Assembly (NCBI GenBank): GCA_947503275.1
Contig: CANNCZ010000002.1
Location: 1,012,733-1,076,732 of the forward strand
DNA length: 64,000 bases
Origin: an uncultured Erythrobacter sp.
GTDB taxonomy: Bacteria; Pseudomonadota; Alphaproteobacteria; Sphingomonadales; Sphingomonadaceae
Direction: 5' to 3'
Below, in pieces: positions 50,319 to 60,060 of the stretch. The notes under the pieces were generated by a model. The model saw nothing but the letters and a program-made list of their open reading frames with translations. It had not been told where the DNA came from and ran no database searches. The first letter of the stretch is position 1. Each line of letters begins with the position of its first letter. The translations under genes and the position numbers were made by a program.

Positions 50319-51758
50319 CTATTCCCCGATGCTTTCGGATTGCGCCAGAGAAGATTGCCAGTCACCCCCCAGTGCAAGGCTAAGCTCGATATACTGGTTG
50401 AGCTGTGCGCGCCGAAGAGACAGCAAGTTGCTTTCTGCGCCAAAGACGCGCTGTTGAATGCCCAGCACATCGAAAAGGTCAATCTCGCCTTGGCTAAACT
50501 GCAAGTTTGAAAGCCGTAAAGCATTGCGCGAACGGTCTGCAGAGACTTCCAACGCTTCGCGCCGTGCTCTTAGAAAAACGCCTCGGTCCAGGGCCGTCTC
50601 GACCTCTGTGAAGGCATTGATGGCCGTATCGGCATAAACCGCAATGGCGGCATCGACATCGGCATCCGCTGCGTCGACAGCAGCATCAAGTGCGCCGCCG
50701 CGGAAAATCGGCGCGAGCAGATTGCCTGCCAACGTCCAAGCAATATTCGCGGGATCGAGAACATTCTCTAGCGCACCCGAAGAGCCGCCGGCTGAAGTCG
50801 ACAGCGAAATGCTCGGCAGTCGAGCGGCCTTTGCGACCGTCAGCGAATTCAATGCCGCTGCGACATCACGTTCAGAAGCAATGACATCGGGGCGTCTCTC
50901 CAACAACTCAGAAGGCAAGCCCGCACCGGGAGCACTAGGCAATTTCGGCAAGACATCCGCTGTATCCAACAATCCAGCGGGATACCGCCCTACAAGCGCC
51001 TCTAACGCTCGTAGGGCCTCAATCTCACCGTTCTGCGCTGCTGCAAGGCTATCGCGCGCCGATGACAGGTCAGCCACCGCTAGCGAGACGTCATATTCGG
51101 ATGCGAAGCCGTATTCATAGCGCAGCTCAACAATCCGAACGATCTCAGTCAGCGCATCAACAATGCCTGCTGCGACGCTGACTTGCTGGCGCGACTCGAT
51201 GACCAAAAAATATGTTCGCGCCACAGAGGCAGCGATTGAATATTGCGCAAAGACATAGTCAGCCTCTGCGGCTTGCGCGCTAGCGATGGCTGCGGCCTCA
51301 CCCGCCTCAATCCGGTTCCAAAGGTCGATTTCGTAGGATACTTGGAGCCCGACGTTAAAGTTCGAATTGCTGCCCGGACCATCGACAATCTCGGTGCGCG
51401 ATGCGCCGCCGCTTCCGTCAACGCTTGGGAGCAGAGGTGCACCTGCTTGGCGTGCAACCGCATTGGCTCTGCGCACACTTGCTGCGGCGGCTCTTAGGCT
51501 GCGATTGTTTTCCTGAGCCTCGGCGACCAGTTCGGTAAGAACTGGGTCTTCGAACGCATCGATCCATCCAACTTGAACCTCCCCAACCCGTTCTCGAACC
51601 GAAGTCCAATGGTCGGGAGTAACTGGAACACTTTGAGCAGACAATTCACCAGCTAGCTCATCATTGGCCGGTCGGACCGATGCGCATGACGAAAGCACTG
51701 CTCCGGCGGCCACAGTGGCAATCAGAGCGAAGGTGCGGGTATCAACGCGAGAGCTCAT
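50319..51758 (-). CDS. RND efflux outer-membrane lipoprotein (NodT/OprM type)
   Basis: 479 residues, TolC-like outer-membrane factor. Lipobox in GAVLSSC; two repeats of the outer-membrane efflux domain with long helices (LRAAAASVRRANAVARQAGAPLLPSVDGSGGASR; ASERDVAAALNSLTVAKAARLPSISLSTSAGG). It forms the channel of the tripartite pump encoded by the two upstream genes. The start overlaps the end of the pump gene by 4 bases. Confidence 0.93.
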   Translation of the reverse strand: MSSRVDTRTFALIATVAAGAVLSSCASVRPANDELAGELSAQSVPVTPDHWTSVRERVGEVQVGWIDAFEDPVLTELVAEAQENNRSLRAAAASVRRANAVARQAGAPLLPSVDGSGGASRTEIVDGPGSNSNFNVGLQVSYEIDLWNRIEAGEAAAIASAQAAEADYVFAQYSIAASVARTYFLVIESRQQVSVAAGIVDALTEIVRIVELRYEYGFASEYDVSLAVADLSSARDSLAAAQNGEIEALRALEALVGRYPAGLLDTADVLPKLPSAPGAGLPSELLERRPDVIASERDVAAALNSLTVAKAARLPSISLSTSAGGSSGALENVLDPANIAWTLAGNLLAPIFRGGALDAAVDAADADVDAAIAVYADTAINAFTEVETALDRGVFLRARREALEVSADRSRNALRLSNLQFSQGEIDLFDVLGIQQRVFGAESNLLSLRRAQLNQYIELSLALGGDWQSSLAQSESIGE

Positions 51759-54700
51759 GTGACGGCTCCTTCGCTTGGTGTCGGTTCGTTCTTTGCTGTC
51801 TCATCAGCCGTGATGCCAAAGAATTTGGCATAGAATACTGGTAGGATGATCAGTGTGAGCAGCGTTGCGAATGTCAGCCCAAAGACCAGCACAACCGCCA
51901 TCGATTTGAAAAATGCATCAAGGAACAGCGGGATCACGCCGAGTACTGTCGTCAATGATCCCATCATCACGGGCCGCACACGGCTGGCGGCAGAGTCAAG
52001 CACTGCATCAAAACGCGGTTTGCCCTCGTTGATCTCCAGATCCATTTGATCGACCAAAACAATCGCGTTCTTAATCAGCAAACCAGATAGAGAGAGCAGC
52101 CCGAGGATCGCCATGAACTCCATCGCGGTGTCGGTGACTAGCAACCCGATCACCACGCCGATGAGGGCCAGTGGCACGATGAGCCAGATCACAAGCGGCT
52201 GCTTAAGCGCATTGAATAGAACAACCACAACCAGAACCATCGCAAGGAAGCCAAGAGGTAAGGTGCTGGCGAGGCTGTCATTGGCCTCAGCGCTATCCCC
52301 AAATTCGCCGTTCCATTTCAGTTGATAGCCATCGGGCAGCGGCATTTCTTCGATCTGAGGCTGGAGTCGTTCGAACAATGCCGATGTTAGCTCACCGGGA
52401 AGCGGGTCAGCCTGCGCGTTGATAGTCCAAACTCGGTCGACCCGGCGCAGTTTTGCGTTTTGCCAAACGGTTTCAAAGCCATCGACTACTTCCAAGATTG
52501 GCACGGCCTCTCCAGTGGACTGGCTGAGTATCTGGACTCCTTGCAGCGCGGTTTCATCCAAACGCTCTCTTGCAGGAGCGCGGGATATAATGCGGATCAG
52601 CTGATCATCTTCGCGGTACACACCGACATCGCGGCCAGAAAAGTTGGTTCGCAATGCATTTGCGAGATCTTCACGCGATATGCCAAGGCGTCTGCCACTA
52701 TCGGCGTCATATTTGACTTCGACCACGCTGACCGGCTGACGCCAATCGTCCTTGATCGAGATTGCACGTCCATCGGCGGCCATGATTGCTTTCGCTTGGT
52801 CAGCAAGTTCGCGCAAAATGGTGATGTCTGGGCCAGAGAATTCCGCTTCAATCTTTGAGCCTCCACCGGGGCCCAATTGGAATTGCCAGACTTTCGCCTG
52901 AGCATCTGGAAAGTTGGCGTCGATATGCTGTTGAATTTGCGGAAGCAGGTCCGCAATTGCATCATAACTCTCCGTTCGGATCAAGAATTGCCCATAGGCC
53001 GAACTGGGCGATTCAGGCGCGTATACGAGCATGTATCGCAGTGTCCCTTGTCCAACGAGCGTCTGGACGCCTTCAATCCCTTCCAACCCATCGAGGAACC
53101 CTTCGAGCTGACGCATATTGCCATCAGTGACCGAAATGTCAGTGCCTTCCGGCATCGAGAAATCGACCACAATTTGTGGGCTGGTGGACGGTGGGAAGAA
53201 CCCTGATTTGACAAAACCGAAGCCAAAGATGGCAAGGATAAACATTACGACCACGGCAATGATGGCGAGGTTTGATCGAGCCAGGACTTGCCGCATCAAC
53301 GCACGGTAGCGCGCAAAAAACGGATGCTCTGGCTTTTCTTCGACCTCACCTTCGCTTTCAACGAACAGCAGATCTCCAAGCAGTGGAACCAGTGTGATTG
53401 CAAAGATCCAGCTGAACAGAAGCGAGATCATTACAACCCAAAATAGATCACCGGTGAACTCAGCAGTTGAACCGGGGGCAAACCCAATTGGAGCAAAAGC
53501 GATAATCCCAACAAGCGTGCCGCCAAGGAGGGGCCACTTGGTCCGCTTAACAATTTCCTTGGCAATATCGAGCTTTTTTCGACCCTGCTGCGTGCCGACT
53601 AGAATACCCTCTGTGACCACAATTGCATTGTCTACCAACATACCCAGCGCGATGATCAATGCACCGAGCGAAATACGGTGCATAGGGATGCCCCAGACAT
53701 ACATTACGGCAAGCGTCGCAGCGATTGTGATAACCAGCGTCGCCCCGATGATGATCGCAGACCGCAGCCCCATGAAGAAAAACAGAGTCACCAAAACGAT
53801 GACAAGCGCCGCGACAACATTGACTGCAAAGTTCGACACGGCTTCGGTCGTAACTGTACCTTGATGGTAAAAGCTATGAACCTCCATGCCCAGAGGCCGC
53901 AGAGCTTTGGTCTCTTCAAGCTTGGCATCAATTGCCTCACCCATTTTTGACACATTAGCGCCGGAGACGTTTGACACACCAAATGCGATAGCCGGTTGAC
54001 CGTTCCATCGAACGAGGTTGGAGGGCGGATCAATATAGTCGCGGGTCACCGTTGCTACATCTCGCAAGGTCACGATTTGCCCAGAGGTCGCAGTTGAGAT
54101 CACTAGATTGCGGATCGCATCAACTGAGCCAATTTCTCCTGTAATCTGAAGACGGGTCCGGCGATCACCAAATTGCAAATCGCCAGCCGACGCGACTGAA
54201 TTTTGCTGTGCGAGGTCAGAGTAAATCTGTTCCACCGATAGGCCGAGCGCATTGGCGCGTTCCCGCGAAACCTCAACGTAAATTGCCTCTTGGCGCGCTC
54301 CGAACAGTTGGACTTTTGCAACGTCATCGACTTCGAGCAATTCCGTACGCAACCCGCGAACATATTCGTGCACTTCAGCTGGCGAATAACCATCGCCTGT
54401 TACAAGATAGGATAGGCCGTAAACATCGCCAAAATCATCCGCCACATACGGCGTTCCCGCGCCCGGCGGTAGTTGTCCGGTGGCGTCGTTGACCTTGTTG
54501 CGCAGCTTCGACCAAATAGACTGCAAGCTCTCTTTGGTTGGGGAAGCGCTGTAGAGAATATCGACACTGATCTCAGATCGGCCTGCCGATGATACCGACC
54601 GCACCTCGTCCACTTCGCCCAATTGCTGGATCGCGCTTTCGAGCGTTTCGGTGACTTCGTTCGCCACTTCTTCCGGCGTCGCACCGGGATAAGAAGTTAT

Positions 54701-54841
54701 TATCTGCGCAGTGCGGATCGTAAATTCCGGGTCCTCAAAGCGCGCGATGTTCTGATAGCTGAACCACCCCCCCATCATCACCAACGTGATGATGATGAAC
54801 ATAATCAGCCTGTTCTTGATCGAGAATTCAGCAAAGTCCAC
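51755..54841 (-). CDS. RND efflux pump (inner-membrane transporter)
   Basis: 1028 residues, full-length AcrB/VexF-like RND transporter with 12 transmembrane helices and two large periplasmic loops. Proton-relay region GMLVDNAIVVTEG in helix 4 (single Asp followed by Asn). N-terminus FAEFSIKNRLIMFIIITLVMMGGWFSYQNI is typical. It exports drugs or other toxic compounds; the substrate is not predictable. The three genes form one operon in the order adaptor, pump, channel, with the symporter gltS after them. Confidence 0.95.
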   Translation of the reverse strand: MDFAEFSIKNRLIMFIIITLVMMGGWFSYQNIARFEDPEFTIRTAQIITSYPGATPEEVANEVTETLESAIQQLGEVDEVRSVSSAGRSEISVDILYSASPTKESLQSIWSKLRNKVNDATGQLPPGAGTPYVADDFGDVYGLSYLVTGDGYSPAEVHEYVRGLRTELLEVDDVAKVQLFGARQEAIYVEVSRERANALGLSVEQIYSDLAQQNSVASAGDLQFGDRRTRLQITGEIGSVDAIRNLVISTATSGQIVTLRDVATVTRDYIDPPSNLVRWNGQPAIAFGVSNVSGANVSKMGEAIDAKLEETKALRPLGMEVHSFYHQGTVTTEAVSNFAVNVVAALVIVLVTLFFFMGLRSAIIIGATLVITIAATLAVMYVWGIPMHRISLGALIIALGMLVDNAIVVTEGILVGTQQGRKKLDIAKEIVKRTKWPLLGGTLVGIIAFAPIGFAPGSTAEFTGDLFWVVMISLLFSWIFAITLVPLLGDLLFVESEGEVEEKPEHPFFARYRALMRQVLARSNLAIIAVVVMFILAIFGFGFVKSGFFPPSTSPQIVVDFSMPEGTDISVTDGNMRQLEGFLDGLEGIEGVQTLVGQGTLRYMLVYAPESPSSAYGQFLIRTESYDAIADLLPQIQQHIDANFPDAQAKVWQFQLGPGGGSKIEAEFSGPDITILRELADQAKAIMAADGRAISIKDDWRQPVSVVEVKYDADSGRRLGISREDLANALRTNFSGRDVGVYREDDQLIRIISRAPARERLDETALQGVQILSQSTGEAVPILEVVDGFETVWQNAKLRRVDRVWTINAQADPLPGELTSALFERLQPQIEEMPLPDGYQLKWNGEFGDSAEANDSLASTLPLGFLAMVLVVVVLFNALKQPLVIWLIVPLALIGVVIGLLVTDTAMEFMAILGLLSLSGLLIKNAIVLVDQMDLEINEGKPRFDAVLDSAASRVRPVMMGSLTTVLGVIPLFLDAFFKSMAVVLVFGLTFATLLTLIILPVFYAKFFGITADETAKNEPTPSEGAVT

Positions 54842-54852
54842 TTGACCAGACC

Positions 54853-55923
54853 TTAGTTGTCGTAGGGACGAATTTTCATCCCATCATGGAGGTACGCCGC
54901 GCCTGCGCTTACAATCGTTTCGCCTGGGGTCAGTCCGTCCGTAACGCGCACCTCTTCACCGACACCTTCGCCTATCGTCACTATTTGCTTTGAGACAGTC
55001 ATGCTTTCGCGGTCCACTTTCCAGAGATACCGCGTTCGTCCATCTGACAACACTGCGCCAACCGGGACGCTGATCCCCGAACCTTCCATTTCGTCCTCGA
55101 GCAAGTCGCGCCCGACGTAGACGGTGCCCGTCATACCAGGAAGAACGGTCACGCCCGGCGGAGGGTTGAAAGCAAATTTCACTCGAAACGTCTGTGATTG
55201 AGAATCTGCTTGCGTTCGTGCGGAGAGGAACCTGCCGGGAATTTGCTGTTCAGGTGCGGATGAAAGCACCACATATTCGGTCGTGGCATCGCGTTCTGCA
55301 AAGCGACCTACAACACTGGCCGGCACGCTGACCACGGCTTCCGCAGCGCCAGTTGATTGCAGCTTCACAATGTCCTGCTGCGCGCTGACGTTCTCAAAAC
55401 GCACAGCGAGTTTTTCTGCCACAACACCGCTAAATGGTGCGCGTAGAACAGTGTCTGCTAGGTCTTTTCGGGCGCTATCCAGCGTCGCTGCTGCGACATC
55501 GCGTTGCGCCTCGCGTTGTCGGACTGTGATTCCGGCGATGGCGTTTTGTTCGAACAGCGCCGCCGCGCTCTCATATTCGCTCTGGGCGTTGTCGAACTGC
55601 GCCTTCGCGGAATCAACGGCATTTTGATAGCGCCGTGGATCAATGCGAGCGATCACTTGCCCTTTGCGAACTGGCTGACCTTCTGAGACGCTGAAGTCTT
55701 GGAGTAAGCCGCTAACTTGGAAAGTAAGCGTAGACGAATTTCTGGCCTCGATAATCGCAGGAAAACTCACATCAATCCGGTCACCAGCCGCTTCGACGGT
55801 GAAGATTTTGGCCGGACGGACGATCTCTGGTTCTTCGATTTCTGCCCCGCCACATGCGGCCAGAAGCATGCAGGTCGCTACCGCGATATTACGCCAACCC
55901 TTGCCAAGCAGTGATCCAGCCAT
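54853..55923 (-). CDS. RND efflux periplasmic adaptor
   Basis: 356 residues from the ATG at 55923 (MAGSLLGKGWRN), preferred over the open frame from 55986 because the signal/lipoprotein segment (ATCMLLAACGG, Cys in LAAC) then lies at the usual distance. Hybrid motif-lipoyl domains (VSEGQPVRKGQVIARIDPRRY; VLRAPFSGVVAEKLAV), a coiled-coil hairpin between and a beta-barrel after. It connects the RND pump to the outer-membrane channel. First gene of the efflux operon. Confidence 0.92.
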   Translation of the reverse strand: MAGSLLGKGWRNIAVATCMLLAACGGAEIEEPEIVRPAKIFTVEAAGDRIDVSFPAIIEARNSSTLTFQVSGLLQDFSVSEGQPVRKGQVIARIDPRRYQNAVDSAKAQFDNAQSEYESAAALFEQNAIAGITVRQREAQRDVAAATLDSARKDLADTVLRAPFSGVVAEKLAVRFENVSAQQDIVKLQSTGAAEAVVSVPASVVGRFAERDATTEYVVLSSAPEQQIPGRFLSARTQADSQSQTFRVKFAFNPPPGVTVLPGMTGTVYVGRDLLEDEMEGSGISVPVGAVLSDGRTRYLWKVDRESMTVSKQIVTIGEGVGEEVRVTDGLTPGETIVSAGAAYLHDGMKIRPYDN

Positions 55924-56036
55924 TCCTTGATAGTCCTCAATTCTGCGCCTTCGGGCTGTTATTGAGCAGCCTGTGAAGCTAATCATCGCTCATACCCGGA
56001 ACCGAACCGAAGCCATGTCCGAGAGGTCTACGACAA

Positions 56037-56468
56037 ATGTTAGCACAATTGCTTCTCGGCTCCTTACTTATCTGCATGACGTTGATTGTGGAGGTCGCAT
56101 TTATTGGGATGGCGTCCACTTTGTTGTCGCGCGGTGGCCACCACCTCACCGATGGAAATCACACAATTCGCTTCGTGATTAGCCTCTTAGCCGTTGTGCT
56201 TTGGATGCTCGCGGCGATCAGTATTAGCGTTTGGATTTGGGCGGCAGCATTCATCGTTCTGGATCAGTTTCAGACATTGGAAGAGGCATTGTATTTCTCT
56301 GCGGTGTCTATGACAACGCTGGGATACGGTGACTTGGTGCTTGATGAGGAGTGGAGGCTTCTATCTGGTTTGATCGCAGCAAATGGTCTCATCTTGTTTA
56401 GCCTTGCGACCGCATTCTTCATCGAATTTATGACGCAACTTCGCCGTTCAAATAGAGGCCAAGCTTGA
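56037..56468 (+). CDS. Two-helix potassium-channel-like protein
   Basis: 143 residues. Three hydrophobic helices and a re-entrant pore with selectivity filter TTLGYGDLV, the K+-channel signature (TxGYG). The first helix begins at the N-terminus, and the tail is short and basic (RRSNRGQA); there is no cytosolic nucleotide-binding domain. Divergent from the efflux adaptor gene. Probably a membrane K+ pathway used in stress or pH response. Confidence 0.85.
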   Translation: MLAQLLLGSLLICMTLIVEVAFIGMASTLLSRGGHHLTDGNHTIRFVISLLAVVLWMLAAISISVWIWAAAFIVLDQFQTLEEALYFSAVSMTTLGYGDLVLDEEWRLLSGLIAANGLILFSLATAFFIEFMTQLRRSNRGQA

Positions 56469-56524
56469 ATGGCCTCTGAGTTCAATCGTTTGCAAGGGCG
56501 CTGCTTTTAATTGGGGGTGAACGC

Positions 56525-58036
56525 ATGGGGCTTGTGCGAAAATTGCCGCTAGGGATCATTGCGCTTGTCGCGTTGATTTCAGCCGTGCTCGTTTACTTCG
56601 TCTGGTTCCATGTCCGTATCTTAGATTTCCCTGTCCCCGACAGAATTGATACTCCGCCCGAGTACGAAACCGAGCAATCTGTGGTGGTAACGAGCCTTGC
56701 TATTCCGATCGATCAAGTTCGGCGCGGTCTAGAACGTGATCTGCCTCGCACTCTGGTTCAAATCGACCAAAGAGTGGAGGAATGCGTGCCTCGTGAGACG
56801 GTGCGGCTCTTCAAACAGAACCTGTTCCGCACGCCCCGGATTGGCTGCAACCTTTTTGGCGAAATCCGGCGCGGCACGATCTCGATGAGTGGCAGCGGAC
56901 GAACTCTTACCGCAAGTTTTCCTATCAATGCAGAGATCGAAATCCGCGACATAGGTGACGTCATCAAGCGCGAAACCGCCTCAGCGACAGCAATCATGAC
57001 TATGCGCGCAACGCTAGGCATCAATGGCGATTGGAGTTTGCGCCCCGACGTCAGCATTTCCTATGAGTGGTTCGAGGAACCTGGCATTGTTGTGGCAGGT
57101 CAGCGCATCACGTTCACAAAGCAAGCGGACCCCGAAATTAGGCGTATTTTGCGGTCCGTTGAAACGAAACTGGAAGCACAAATCCGGCAGGTCGACTTTC
57201 GCAAAGAGGTCGCCGGAGCATGGAGAAGCGGGTTTGATACAATCTCGGTCAACCGTGACAATCCTCCCGTCTGGCTCCGCCTCACACCGGAACAAGCAGG
57301 CACAAGCGGCGTTCGCGTCATCGGCAGAAACATCACAACAGATTTGATGCTTCGCGCAGACCTGGAGGTTTTTGTTGGCCAAGAACCAGCAAGGCCGGAC
57401 GCGACTGCGCTCGGTTCCAACATCGGGGTTCAGCGAGGGAGAGGTTTCGACATAACCGTCCCTGTTCTGGCCGACTATTCGGAAATCGAACCTGTTATCT
57501 TGCGCGCTTTAAATCGGTTGGCAGAGAGAGGTATCGCTAAAGAGGAACTGGGTGAGCTTGACGTAATCTTCAACGCAGTCACGGTTTATGCAACTCACGG
57601 TGGCCGGATTGCTGTCGGCATCGAGGCGGAAGTTGAACCGATTGGTAATATCACTGGGCGGATATGGGGCAGTTCGAGCGGTGTGGTCTGGCTCACCGGA
57701 ACACCCATGACCGAACCCAATAGCGAAGTTGTCCAAGTGAAAGACCTTGAGGTTTTCGGTGACATGGATTCCGATGTGGGAGATTTGCTCCTTCGAGTGC
57801 TCGCCAGTGATGATGTCCGCATGGAAATTGAAAAGGCGCTCATCGAAGATTTTCGGTCGGACTATGACGATGTAATCGGCAAGGCTCGCGCTGGAATTAG
57901 GTCAGTCAGAGTCGGTGACCTCAATCTCTCATTTGATGTGTCCTCCATCGATCACGGGGCGATCTCTGCTACGGGGCAAGGGCTATTCATGCCGGTTACA
58001 GCAAGCGGCAGCGTAACGACGCAGATAAGGAATTAG
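56525..58036 (+). CDS. DUF4403 family protein
   Basis: 503 residues. One N-terminal transmembrane helix (about 9-29) anchors a large periplasmic part with the DUF4403 pattern (IDTPPEYETEQSVVVTSLAIPIDQVRRGLERDLPR; PVWLRLTPEQAGTSGVRVIGRNITTDLMLRADLEVFVG). The family is thought to be a lipid-binding tubular (SMP-like) barrel and is of unknown function. Followed 10 nt later by a DUF4136 gene on the same strand. Confidence 0.88.
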   Translation: MGLVRKLPLGIIALVALISAVLVYFVWFHVRILDFPVPDRIDTPPEYETEQSVVVTSLAIPIDQVRRGLERDLPRTLVQIDQRVEECVPRETVRLFKQNLFRTPRIGCNLFGEIRRGTISMSGSGRTLTASFPINAEIEIRDIGDVIKRETASATAIMTMRATLGINGDWSLRPDVSISYEWFEEPGIVVAGQRITFTKQADPEIRRILRSVETKLEAQIRQVDFRKEVAGAWRSGFDTISVNRDNPPVWLRLTPEQAGTSGVRVIGRNITTDLMLRADLEVFVGQEPARPDATALGSNIGVQRGRGFDITVPVLADYSEIEPVILRALNRLAERGIAKEELGELDVIFNAVTVYATHGGRIAVGIEAEVEPIGNITGRIWGSSSGVVWLTGTPMTEPNSEVVQVKDLEVFGDMDSDVGDLLLRVLASDDVRMEIEKALIEDFRSDYDDVIGKARAGIRSVRVGDLNLSFDVSSIDHGAISATGQGLFMPVTASGSVTTQIRN

Positions 58037-58046
58037 AGGTGAGCAA

Positions 58047-58652
58047 ATGAAGCTTCTCAAGGCTCATGGCCGAATTGCAGTGCTCTTGCTAGCAGCATCG
58101 ACGACCATCGCAGGATGCACAGAGACGCCTGAGGTCACGGTCGACTACGATAGAGACGTCGACTTTTCGGCCTATTCGTCTTTCGCATGGGCAGGCGACG
58201 AGGCGAGTGAAGTAATTGGCGATTTGCCCGTATCTAATGAAGTTCTGGAGGAAATCAAAAGCGCCATCAACAGCGAGTTGATTGCCAAGGGATATTCGCA
58301 ATCCTTAAGCCTTTCAGACTCAGATTTTGCAGTGTCTTTCACCGTAGGGGCAACGACCGCTATAGAACCCCATATCGTCTCCGGCTTCTTCGCCGACAGC
58401 GAAAGCAGCTGGCAATGGGGCCGCGAATACTTCGAGCACGGCGAAATCGGCCAGACTGGTACGAGAGTGCAATACAAAGCTGAGACCACTGGCGAGCTGG
58501 CTGTGATCGTTTTCGACGTAAAAGAACGTCGCCCCGTGTGGCGATCAATGGGGGCAAAAGTTCTGAGCAATCGTGAACTGACTGGGGAGGCCACGACGAT
58601 TGCTGTTGATGTCGAAAGATTGATCCAGAATTTTGCGCCGGAGAAAAACTAG
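58047..58652 (+). CDS. DUF4136 lipoprotein, second copy
   Basis: 201 residues, same family as the protein at 48495-49073: lipobox (IAGC), VDYDRDVDFSAYSSFAWAG, INSELIAKGYSQSLSLSDSDFAVSFTVGA, GELAVIVFDVKERRPVWRSMGAKVLSNREL. It is in the same operon as the DUF4403 gene. Outer-membrane lipoprotein of unknown function. The two copies flank the gltS/efflux/channel block. Confidence 0.87.
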   Translation: MKLLKAHGRIAVLLLAASTTIAGCTETPEVTVDYDRDVDFSAYSSFAWAGDEASEVIGDLPVSNEVLEEIKSAINSELIAKGYSQSLSLSDSDFAVSFTVGATTAIEPHIVSGFFADSESSWQWGREYFEHGEIGQTGTRVQYKAETTGELAVIVFDVKERRPVWRSMGAKVLSNRELTGEATTIAVDVERLIQNFAPEKN

Positions 58653-58765
58653 TGTCGGTATTTGCTCTATTTGTAGTGGTTGGCCAACCGCGTCATGTCT
58701 GTATTTGGGTCGATTGGGGGCTGTCTACTTTTTGACCGAAGGAGGCGAAGTCGGCCGTCCATTCC

Positions 58766-59935
58766 TCAGAGTGCCAATGCCTCTAGTGCTTCTTCGGCAT
58801 CATCGCGTACTAAATGGCCATAGTGTTTCTCAATCATGGCGATGCTCGTGCCGGATAACTGAGCAACGGTTAGGATGGGCAGGCGAGCGCGTATTAGGTC
58901 AGTAATAACGCTATGGCGCAGGGTATAGGCGGATGCAGCCAAGGGTAAGCCAGCCGTCTTCACCGCTTGTTTGATTGGATACTTCCAAGCATCCTTATTC
59001 CAAACCTCACTACCACTGCGGGCGAAAATCGGCGCGGCTGGGAGTTTGGCTCTCACTTGCTCCGAAAGAAACTCCGCTATCACAGTCGGCACAGTAATTT
59101 GGCGCGGATTGCCGTTTTTATCCTTGCCAATGGTGAGTGTTCGGGTCCGTTTGTCAAAGTCACCCGTGGTCAATCCTGCCAAAGCACCGGGGCGCAAAGG
59201 CAGCATGCAAAGCCCCTTTACAAAAGGGCGTGCATCATCTCGCATGGCATCGATCAGGCGCTTGCGTTCCAGTTTGTCCAAATACAATTCGCGTCGCTTG
59301 TCTGCACCTTTGAACGGGCGAAGTGCCTCCTGCCATGCCGCATCGGTATTCGGCGTACCGGGCTTCAGCACTTGGCCAAGCGCGGCGCGAAGCGGGACCA
59401 TATCGCGGTTCACTGTCGACTTGGCGCGCTCCTTCCAAAGTTTCTCGCCACTCTTGTTTCGCGTCACCAAAGCTGGCGTTTGCTCCAGCCGCTTTCGCCA
59501 CTCTCGCAAATGGTGCCGCCGCAGCCTGTCCAACTTTACTTTGGCGATCGCATCGGAATAGACATGCCGTCGTAGAATCCCCTCTTGGATTGGGCAGGGC
59601 TTTTCGCTGGCGTAGACTTCGCATGCATCCTTCACCGTATTTATATCTCTGGCACGCTCTCCGCCACATTCGACCATATCAGCCCAAAGTTCCGCATCTG
59701 CTCTTGCCTGTTTGAAAATGTCATGGCCTTTGAGCTTGCCATAATCGCCAAGCGCTTTCCGTGAGTTGCGTTTCGTGTCGGGATTGTAGACCCTAGCGAA
59801 CCAAGTGCCTCGTTTGCCTTTCTTGGAAGGCCGAAAACCAACGTAACAGCCTTGGCGTAGACGTTGCCAGTGCGGTTCGTCTCCAATTCGTGCCTTCAAC
59901 CTATCGCGTTCAGAAATTCGGCTTAGGTCGGGCAT
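58766..59935 (-). CDS. Tyrosine-family integrase, right end
   Basis: 389 residues from the MPDLSRISERDRLK start (the open frame to 59989 adds 18 unlikely residues). N-terminal DUF4102-like/arm-binding part, then core-binding, then catalytic motifs: Arg in LPLRPGALAGL, YTLRHS (Tyr in place of the usual first His), LSGTSIAMIEKHYGH with the nucleophile Tyr in HYGH. Not closely similar to the integrase at 23032. Its promoter side faces the right att copy, 125 bp away. Confidence 0.9.
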   Translation of the reverse strand: MPDLSRISERDRLKARIGDEPHWQRLRQGCYVGFRPSKKGKRGTWFARVYNPDTKRNSRKALGDYGKLKGHDIFKQARADAELWADMVECGGERARDINTVKDACEVYASEKPCPIQEGILRRHVYSDAIAKVKLDRLRRHHLREWRKRLEQTPALVTRNKSGEKLWKERAKSTVNRDMVPLRAALGQVLKPGTPNTDAAWQEALRPFKGADKRRELYLDKLERKRLIDAMRDDARPFVKGLCMLPLRPGALAGLTTGDFDKRTRTLTIGKDKNGNPRQITVPTVIAEFLSEQVRAKLPAAPIFARSGSEVWNKDAWKYPIKQAVKTAGLPLAASAYTLRHSVITDLIRARLPILTVAQLSGTSIAMIEKHYGHLVRDDAEEALEALAL

Positions 59936-59954
59936 TTTGCGGTTGGCTCCAATA

Positions 59955-59975
59955 TCCATGAAAAAAACATGAAAA
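59955..59975. repeat. 21-bp direct repeat inside the right island end
   Basis: Exact copy of 22986-23006, in the same orientation, located just upstream of the right-end integrase start and 85 bp from the right att copy. Confidence 0.7.
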
Positions 59976-60060
59976 GCATCGGCGAACACGCTTGAACACC
60001 TACGTTTGTTTTTACTGAAGTTTTCCGTTCGCGTAAAGCCGCTTATGCCCGTTTGCCCAC

